This document shows positions 57,131 to 64,000 of a DNA stretch of 64,000 nucleotides, piece by piece. The position numbers and the translations under genes were made by a program. The DNA lies in the NCBI RefSeq assembly GCF_014805625.2, contig NW_023998564.1:3414343-3478342 (forward strand). Direction: 5' to 3'. The DNA comes from Glossina fuscipes. Taxonomy: Eukaryota > Arthropoda > Insecta > Diptera > Glossinidae. Within the stretch, counting starts at the first letter, position 1. Every line of letters starts with the position of its first letter. The notes under the pieces are model-generated. The model saw nothing but the letters and a program-made list of their open reading frames with translations, made no database searches and was not told the DNA's origin.

Positions 57131-59395
57131 AAGTATTTGGTAGCATTAAACCTCTGAAGAACGATTATTTAGTGGTAAATTCATTGCTCCGCATTGAGAA
57201 GCGTTGTGAAACTCGAATATGCAACTATTTTAACCGCGAAACATTTTAAAAGATTACCTTTGCAACGCTGCTAGAATTTAATTGAATGAAATGTAGACAA
57301 TTATTAGGTTGTGGTTGTTTTACAAAATACATTTAATCCAATAAAGTAAACCCTTTTTATCAGAAAATTACGTAAAAATCTTTTTTCACATTATGTATTG
57401 ACAATTACTAAAAAAACCTATTGTAAAAAGTATTTATATTTTATTATTTACATATAACAAGGTGGGTATATATAGTATTTTGCAGCGTATAACAGAAAGG
57501 ACAAGACGGAGAGTCTCGTTCCTACCTGACTTTGAACACACTCTTAAAGCGATTAGCAAGTTCACCCTTCATGATTCAGCCGATTAGGTACGCAATAAAT
57601 TGCGACAAATAGAACTTGTGGACGTCCCTCTCAATATAGAAAATAAATTGTTCAAGACCTGCATCCCCAATAAAACGGGTAATGATAGTATGACGACGCA
57701 AAAAAAGATCATGGCCATTTTGTCAATTAATAGTTCGAAATCAAATCCGCAAATAGCAGATAACTAAGAATCCTCTTGCGGAATGATAGGCTTAGTAATC
57801 AAATGTATAAAGCGCTAGGTATGAAAATTTAGCCTAGTAATTCGGACTAAAATGGTGAACGATCATTATACCAAGAACTTGGAGAACTGAAGATAGTATT
57901 GAAAGAAACATTAAGCGAAATAAAACTATCGGAATATCATTTTCGAAAAGAAAGAAGATTGAAATTGGCAGTGAATATAAAGAATAAAAGAATCTACATT
58001 TCTATTGGATGTCTACTATAAATCGGCCATTTGACTGTAGTATTAAACTTGCATTTCTTATTTAACTAATTAAGTGCATCGATCCCTCTAGCTATGTATT
58101 CGTAGACTCGTCAAATAATATGTGTAATATGGAATTAGATTGTAATTCAACGACTTGACCAAATGAGAAAAATATACACATACATAATGACAAAACTTTA
58201 TAAGAAAATCCAACAAGGACGAATGGGCGGATCATGAGATTCATATATTCATATATAAAAATAATCGAACACTTGTTTTCTGAAAGAAATGGAGGAGAAA
58301 TACTTGTGAAGTTACACTACCTTCAAGGGTCAACAAAATAAGTTATAGTTCATTCAAAAAGATTTTGAATAATATACCCCTCGTACATTTTTGCAAGTGT
58401 TGCAAATTAGGAATTGCAGTTGAAAGTTAACATTAGGCATAATTTAGTTTTAAATTTAGCAAAATGCTGGAAAATGTATTTACGCATAAGTTGAAACACC
58501 TTTCAAATAATATTCGATTTTTCTAATTATGAAGGAATGCTAGTCGCAGTAGGCGAAAACTTTTCTTAGATAAATATCGTTGGGACGAACCCAGGAAGGC
58601 ATTTGGGGATTAAAGTCTTGAAAACCAATTCGTTATTACTACTATTTAGCATACTATTACATTTAGTTTGTAACGAGATTTTGTTTTTCCACAAATACTT
58701 TCAGTAATTTCTTCCTTCTCTGGACGTAACTTAACTAATAGAAGCATTATTTTTTAAAATTTTCAAAATATTTGTTTCATTTCCATATACTTATTGCAAA
58801 GAAAGTATCCTTCTAACGAGTAAATTATGTATTTGCTTTAGTATTTTAATTATAAGGAAGAGTTCCATATTTCTCAATATACTGCATCAGTGGGAATCAC
58901 GGCTGGTTGTTAAGGTTGTTATTACTTATTTTGGAAAGCCATAGTCTGTAATCTTAACTGTAATTGTGTGTGAGTTAAGTGATAAGAGAACGAAAGAAAG
59001 AAAGCGAAGAGCACTTGTAAATATAATTGATAACTTACATGGTGTGGTATCCAATCTTGTAATGACGCCACAAACGCCAATTTTTTCTTTTTTTTTTTTT
59101 GGGTCGCTTACTCGCTTTCATTTCTTTTGTCTTTATATTTGGCCAATAATTTAAAAAAAAAATTTTAAGAATACGAAAAAGTAAAACCATTATTTAGATA
59201 ATAATCGCTACAATGGTGTACTTACTTTTAACAAATCTTATAAAACATCTTTTAAAAAAATTTAAAGTACTATTTTGTGTATGCCATCATTTTTTAATTG
59301 TAACCTCAAGTCAACATAAAAACAGTCAATCATTTATCAATAATAAGAAAGTTATTTTCGGCAGGATCGAATCTCGCATACCCATCATTACACCT
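57131..59395. other. Intronic DNA, nothing recognised
   Basis: No supported gene. The stretch 57470-57960 is less AT-biased and its frames are interrupted; it may be a very old transposon. The G/C-poor rest has only chance frames. Confidence 0.4.
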
Positions 59396-59770
59396 TGCGG
59401 GGTATGACCCAGTCAATCCAGGATTCGTTGCAAGAAAATTTAGAAAAATAATCTGAACCTTCGGGGGGAATGGTGTTTAGTTTCCTAGATTTATTGTTTC
59501 CTCTTTACTGGATGGAAGTACAGCAATTTGTGTAGAACTGGGCTATGGCAAGGAAAAAGAACCAGCGAGTTGACCCGACTTTGTTGCGCGCTTGCCGTTT
59601 TATTTTCCTTTCTTACGACGTTAGACTTTCACTTTCTGTTCGCTTTTAATATCGCGGGACGCTGGAAGAAAAGAACCGAAAACGTTGCCAGTGTCATAGC
59701 TGCCGCCGGGGTGTCCCTGTTCCGCTACTCGTCGGAAATTACAACGACAAAGTATTCTTCAGTCAGCCAG

Positions 59771-59990
59771 TACATCCCTCATCCATAAGGTCAGTTGTCC
59801 TACCAAGTCTTTCAGGGATGGCGATTTATACCAACCGTCACATCCCCTATCCGTAATGTCATTTNNNNNNNNNNATGGCGATTTATACCAACCGTCACAT
59901 CCCCTATCCGTAATGTCATTTGTCCTACAAAGTCTTTCAGGGATGGCGATTTATACCAACCGTCACATCCTCTATCCGTAGTGTCAAAAA
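59771..59990 (+). repeat. 68-bp tandem monomers in U copy 2
   Basis: Units carry 'cagggatggcgatttatacc', 'aaccgtcacatcccctatccgtaatg' and 'tcatttgtcctacaaagtctt'. The ATGGCG word recurs at 59818, 59875 and 59943. The last spacing is 68; the first is shortened by the gap of Ns. A decayed first unit is at 59771-59790. The last unit has changes (cctctatccgtagtg). Confidence 0.9.
59865..59874. other. Assembly gap (10 N)
   Basis: Ten Ns lie between two monomers of the array. To keep the 68-bp period the true gap would be 21 bases plus a whole number of monomers, so the N count is a placeholder. Confidence 0.95.
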
Positions 59991-60549
59991 AAAAAGAGAT
60001 TTGTCATATTGTCTGTAACCACTTACCTCCAGGCAGCTATGACACCGAAATGAAAGAATCTGCGCGATGTGCTGCTCTTTTATAGCGGGGGTCTCACTCG
60101 CTTGTCCTATTGCCAACATGTTCTATGTGTTTACATGAGTTTTGAGGTCCTACGCTTATGTGTATGCTTAGCTTTGGTTGGCTGCAGTCGCAACCTCAGT
60201 TACAACTTGCATGATCCTACTTATACACAACTTAAAACCAACTTACATCTAACTTATTACTATGTTTGTTCAAACGTCTACTCACTAAGCACTCAGGTAC
60301 CAAATCGCGTGATTCGATCACCGTTAGGTATGTGGGTGCTTGTGCACTATGTTTGCATGTGCTTTGTGTGTTTTTACATGTGTGATCGTGTCTTTGTACA
60401 TTTTGTGTATGCAATTTATGCATTATCGTATGTTCTTATTATTTTTTTCCCCTACCTAAGTTCAATTCTGCTTGCTTTGTTTACCATAACGGTGCTGCAC
60501 ATTCTGCGCATTTTTACACATAGAGATTCTGGCTGAAGTTGTTTTGCAT

Positions 60550-60890
60550 GCATAGATATTCTACCTAAGTTCAATTCTGCTTGTTAAACATTTTGGGATT
60601 TTACTTGTATTTATACTTTGAGTTTTATTTAGCCTTTGAGTTCTTAAACATTTTGAGATTCTACTTGGGTTCTTCACATATTGATTTCTTGCATCTAAGT
60701 TTTTCTTTTATTTGGGTTCTTGGCTCTGCTATCAAATATTTTGAGGTTTTGGAATCTAAGCTGTTTCTACACTGGGGTTCTTATTTTCTTGGATCTGAGC
60801 TTTTTCCTTTTAATTGAGTTCTTGACTCCGCTATTACATTTTGAAATTTGGATCTAAGCTTTTTGGTACACCGGGGTTCTTAATCTGTGC
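60550..60890 (+). repeat. Degenerate 'gggttcttggctctg / ggatctaagcttttt' repeats
   Basis: Four to five loosely similar units each contain 'ggttctt' and then 'g(g/c)atctaagctttt'. They alternate between shorter (about 42-47) and longer (about 57-60) forms, for a higher-order period of about 100. The function is unknown, and they may be part of repeat U copy 2. Confidence 0.5.
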
Positions 60891-61179
60891 TGTTTTGTCT
60901 GTGTGCGGTTTTACAGAGGCATATTCAATATGTATTTTCTACTTTTCTTTTTACATTGCATTTGGTGTGTGTTATTATGAGTCTAGCTGTACAAGGTATA
61001 GGTTGTGATTTTATCCTTACAAGGTATAGGTATGTGATGGCATATTTAGTGTGTGTTTTATGATTTTGATATTGGAGGGGGCTGTCCGTGTATTGCTCAC
61101 AGAACAGCATGCGTGGACAGATCCGACTTGCTGCTTGCGGATTGGGGATAGATGTCTAAGGTGAACGGCCTTGTATTTC

Positions 61180-61205
61180 GTAAGGAAGCAAAATCGCTTC
61201 CTTAC
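61180..61205. repeat. Perfect 10-bp hairpin
   Basis: GTAAGGAAGC at 61180-61189 and GCTTCCTTAC at 61196-61205 pair perfectly around AAAATC. It sits about 80 bp before LINE copy D, perhaps at the end of repeat U copy 2. No CTRR word of a Helitron end follows at the usual distance. Confidence 0.85.
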
Positions 61206-61319
61206 AGTTCTTTTATTTTATACCTATATCGGTGGTACTGATTAGGCAAAAATTAGTCGTATTCTACCGTATTCTTTTCAGAATTAATTTATTGAGCACT
61301 ACTCTTCTTCCCAAGCTAA

Positions 61320-61920
61320 CAAAGTTACAACTCGGAGCGTAGCGTGTGGTTTATCACCTCTGATACCTCCTAAGTCCGATTCGTTGGTGCAAGTTAGCGC
61401 TTCCATAATGCCCGTAGGTCCTTCTGGTTTAAACTATGCTGAAGTGACAAGAGTATCGCCCCCTAGTGGTATCATTCACTCAACTCAGGCATCATCGCCT
61501 AAAACTGATAAAGAGCAATATAAATCATCCTCTCCCCGTGGCTGTACGAGTGTGAACGCTGGTCACCAAACTGGGCATGTCGCACAAGCTGCTTGGTAAA
61601 CCCATCTATATTTTCCCCAACTCAAAACTCCCCAGTCATGAACCCTACTGCCCCTAGTAGTGATAACATTTGCTTAACGGCGGTTCCTCCCAGAAAAGCA
61701 ATACTTATGTCAAGATTGGCACAATGTGTGGATAACATAAAAAGTTATCTAGCGACGAAAGTTCCATCAGTAAATCTAAAGCGGGTTAGTGTTCCGGCAG
61801 AAAACATTCATATGCTGTTAGATAAACCACTGGCCAGTTGGATCCCTAATTAAAGAATTTATCTCTCGAGATCGACCCTGTAATACTAAACCAGTAGTCC
61901 TCTCGCCTTCAAAAAACTGA
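61320..61920 (+). pseudogene. ORF1 of LINE copy D (broken)
   Basis: Encodes SDSLVQVSAS, PSGLNYAEVTRVSPPSG and SPRGCTSVNAGHQ. After a frame change come NICLTAVPPRKAILMSRLAQ, DNIKSYLATKVPSVNLKRVS and a C-terminal LLDKPLASWIPN. It matches the ORF1 middle and end of copies B and C. A short deletion between LKRVS and VPAEN removes the FKMAPSQARTISSFKIL part seen in copy C. The zinc-finger-like start is not included. Confidence 0.75.
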
Positions 61921-61934
61921 ATGTTTCTTCAGGC

Positions 61935-63480
61935 TCACTATCTCTCATTTATCAAAATGTTAGTGGCCTAAATTCAAAAATTCGTTCTACTTTCCTAAAT
62001 TCAGTGAACACGGAGCTTTCTTTTTTGGCTTTCACTGAAACTTTGTTAAAACCTGATCTACATTCGTCTGAACGTTTCCATAATTCTTTGCAGTGTTTCA
62101 GAAATTATCGATTGAATCCCATTTGTGGTGTGGTATTAGTTGCCATATCTGCGTCATTTCCGCCCAAATCAATTGAATTTCCTATTAATCCTGATGTTGA
62201 ATTTATCGTCATTAGAGCAAAAATGCCTAATAAACACCTATTTATAACCTGCTCCTATATTCCTCCAAATTCTGACATCTCCATATATAAGAAACAGGCC
62301 GCCATCATTTATGAAATGGCCAAGCAGTCGAAACTCACCGATTTGGTCGTTGCGTTGGGTGACTTTAATTTGCTTCAAGTCACTTGGTATAACAGTGATA
62401 ATTCTGGCTGCTTGATTCCTACTTCAACATCTGATAAAGCTGTTGTGTTCTTTAATGATCATAATTTAATTCAATACGACGGTACGCCTAATTTCATTGG
62501 TAGACTGCTAGATCGTTACTTTGCCAATTTCCCTGAGGTTAGTGTAAATCGTTGTCCATCTTCTAGTTTACCTGAGGATCGTTACCACCCAGCAGTGTGT
62601 ATTTCCTTTCATCATAAGTATGATGGTTCGTTGAACTGTTTTAAGGTTCGAAATCCAACTTTTTCAAATAAATATTACAATTTTCATAAAATCAATATTT
62701 GATTGCTAAAATTTCATCTGTCACATATCATGCTTGATTTCACAGCTGGAAGTATTCAAAGCTTACTATCATCGTTCTACAATATATTAAATGTAGCTAT
62801 TTCTGCATCCGTGGTTTAATAAGACAATTAAATATTTCAAGAATAGAAAAAACATACTTTTCAAAAAGTATTCGAAAAGTGGGCCTGCTTTCGACTATTT
62901 CGCTTACTCGGCGGCAAGGCATAGATTTAACTCCCTCAACCAGCGATATTATTGCAGATATCTTTAGTTCATTAAATGCTCTCTGTTTTCTAATCCTAAA
63001 TACCTTTTTAAATTTATTAACTAAAAAAAAAAAATTTCCACACATACCCCGCATGTTTCTTTTAATGGCTCTGATTCCTCGGATGGTTTTGAAATGTCAA
63101 ATCTGTTTGCTGCTTACTTCCGACGAAACTTTTCGACTGCTAATTCCGATTTATCCGCAACCTACCCATATCCTATAACTAATCTGGTTTCAATACCTAA
63201 TTTAGTAATTGTTGAAGATGACGTTTTTAAAGACTTGACTTCTCTAAAATACAGTTGTGCGCCTTGACCTAATGGAATTCGATCTTGTGTACTTAAATCT
63301 TGCGCTGTCGAGGATTTTTATCCTGTCCTTGAATTTAGGTGTTTTCTCTTCATGTTGGAAGAGTAGTTTCCTTATTCCTATTCACAAGAGTGGAAGTAGA
63401 CAATTTGTTGAGAACTACAGAGACATAGCCAAGTTGAGTGTTTTGCCCAAGTTGTTTGAGCGAATTGTGACTCAGCATTT
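61935..63480 (+). pseudogene. ORF2 of LINE copy D, best-preserved endonuclease
   Basis: The APE-type endonuclease is open for 232 codons (62004-62702). It includes FLAFTETLLKPD (Glu metal ligand), FLITCSY-like FITCSYIPPNSD, LTDLVVALGDFNLLQVTWYN (GDFN), GRLLDRYFANFPE and DRYHPAVCISFHH. The ORF then breaks at TGA 62700-62702. A deletion of about 45 bases near 62813 ('gcatccg' joined to 'tggtttaat') follows, and the RT start is in pieces: SFLIPIHKSGSRQFVENYRD and IAKLSVLPKLFERIVTQH, ending at 63480. The polymerase core is absent. This copy shows most clearly what the family's endonuclease looked like. Confidence 0.82.
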
Positions 63481-63894
63481 TTAGAAGAGTAGAACGAATT
63501 TTTGAATTAAGGCCCTAACATTTTGATAAATAAGAGATAATGGGCCTGAAAAAATATTTAGTTTTTTGAAGGCGACAAGGCTATTGCTTTGATATTATGG
63601 GGACGGTCTCCTGGCACAAATTCCTTAATCAAGGATCCTACTGGCCACAGTGGTTTGTTTAACAACATATCACTGTTTTCAGTCGGAACTAGTATTTTAA
63701 AAGAGGAAATTGCCCTAGATTGAGAAGGAGCCATTATGAAAATGCTAACGCGCTTTAAGTTGACTGATGGGACTTTCGCCGCCAAATAACTTTTTATGTT
63801 ATCCACTGATATTTCAGGTGCCAGTCTTGACACAAATATTGCTTTTCTGGGAGGAACTGCCGTCAAGCAAACATCATTAGTTGGAACAAGAGGG
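63481..63894 (-). mobile_element. LINE copy F, inverted ORF1/ORF2-start fragment
   Basis: On the minus strand it encodes TAVPPRKAIFVSRLAPEISV, DNIKSYLAAKVPSVNLKRVS, FIMAPSQSRAISSFKILVP and LLNKPLWPVGSLIKEFVPGD, then the start of ORF2 ('gttagggccttaattcaaaaattcg'). It is nearest to copy C. It abuts copy D tail to tail at 63480/63481 and stops at 63894 with no LINE sequence beyond. Confidence 0.85.
63558..63894 (-). pseudogene. ORF1 C-terminal domain of LINE copy F
   Basis: An uninterrupted frame of about 100 codons covers the C-terminal domain of ORF1 (VPPRKAIFVSRLAPEIS ... LNKPLWPVGSLIKEF ... SPSKN), ending at the natural stop. It lacks the N-terminal half. It is the best-preserved version of this domain in the window and would be the best query for a fold search. 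Confidence 0.78.
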
Positions 63895-64000
63895 TGTATA
63901 AAAGAACTTCATAACTTCACTCAACACGTCTCACGTCTCACTGCTAACATATCTATATGATTTGTTCATAATACCACAGCTCAGATGACGTTTCAAAATT
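63895..64000 (+). promoter_or_regulatory. TATA box candidate at the window end
   Basis: TATAAAAG at 63897-63904 is followed by 'aacttcataacttcactcaacacgtctcacgtctcact', with initiator-like words at roughly the right distance. It starts directly where LINE F ends. The window stops before any coding sequence could be judged. Confidence 0.25.

Larger units (their letters stand above)
59396..60210 (+). repeat. Repeat U copy 2 with tandem monomers and TATA-like box
   Basis: The left end 'gcggggtatgacccagtcaatccaggattcg' matches 33370-33400, and 'gaaccagcgagttgacccgact' matches 33512-33535. The monomer array, 'tatgacaccgaaatgaaaga' and 'gctgctcttttatag' (60071-60085) follow in the same order as in copy 1, so the two are homologous. 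There is no mariner here, so this is the uninterrupted form. It may extend further right, to the hairpin at 61180-61205, but copy 1 does not help there. No protein is encoded. Confidence 0.6.
61285..63480 (+). mobile_element. LINE copy D, truncated at both ends
   Basis: Starts within ORF1 ('cttcttcccaagctaacaaagttacaactcggagcgtagcg', matching 10870-10910 of copy B) and ends abruptly at 63480 inside the RT fingers ('ttgtgactcagcattt'). The next base starts copy F in the opposite orientation. No 3'UTR or tail is present. Confidence 0.85.

Noticed and set aside
59795..60085. Open frame across the N gap
   Set aside because: It reads through tandem non-coding monomers and the Ns. The repeated peptide simply reflects the 68-bp repeat, and the period is not a multiple of three.
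61180..61225. Helitron 3' end
   Set aside because: The hairpin is right in style, but no CTRR followed by T is found 10-12 bases after it.
1..64000. CRISPR arrays, bacterial operons or integrated viral genomes
   Set aside because: No regular direct-repeat/spacer pattern, no ribosome-binding-site-led gene series, and no capsid, envelope or viral polymerase frames were seen. The reverse transcriptases present belong to a non-LTR retrotransposon.

Overview
This window looks like AT-rich nuclear DNA from a higher (cyclorrhaphan) fly. Three things point there: a protein kinase C exon close to Drosophila Pkc53E, mariner elements of the mellifera type, and a dense load of decayed insect transposons. 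A tephritid is plausible, but the sequence alone does not prove it. No bacterial-style gene, operon, rRNA, functional tRNA or CRISPR array is visible.

The only recognisable host gene is on the + strand. One exon (44336-44896) has a good splice acceptor, a 5'UTR, the ATG at 44685, a pseudosubstrate motif and the start of the first C1 zinc finger of a conventional PKC, and ends in a GTAAGT donor. The rest of the kinase is not seen in the remaining 19 kb, so most of 44897-64000 is probably intron. The acceptor implies at least one upstream non-coding exon; a candidate start site and leader lie near 7544-8311. Weaker transcription candidates are a minus-strand 78-bp intron at 41162-41239, a TATA/donor pair at 48766-48863 and a TATA box at the window end.

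Everything else is mainly mobile DNA. One non-LTR retrotransposon family (ORF1 with a PHD-like zinc finger; ORF2 with APE endonuclease and reverse transcriptase) is present as eight copies or fragments: A 4080-6180(-), B 10470-14260(+), C 16740-20730(+), H 47960-48480(+), E 48509-48616(+), G 54640-57130(-), D 61285-63480(+) and F 63481-63894(-). All are defective. B and C share the same stop codon at the Tyr of the YADD catalytic box. Three mariner copies are present: an old remnant (1480-1892), a nearly intact one (33573-34835) and a broken one (54981-56230). The last two keep TA target duplications. One is nested in LINE copy G and the other in an unclassified repeat, here called U. A decayed Tc1-like element lies at 25943-27308(-).

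Smaller repeats include a tRNA-derived SINE family (31044, 37255, 45565, 50735 and partial copies), a dispersed family R with AACAAGTAA-like starts and GGGTATAA ends, and the U family. U has 67-68 bp tandem monomers upstream of a CTCTTTTATAG box at both 35.0 kb and 59.8 kb. The U copy at 59.8 kb holds the only assembly gap (10 N). The most unusual items are the monomer-plus-TATA architecture of U, the shared catalytic stop in two LINE copies, the nested mariners, a GC-rich island at 23.64-24.24 kb and the possible small minus-strand intron.
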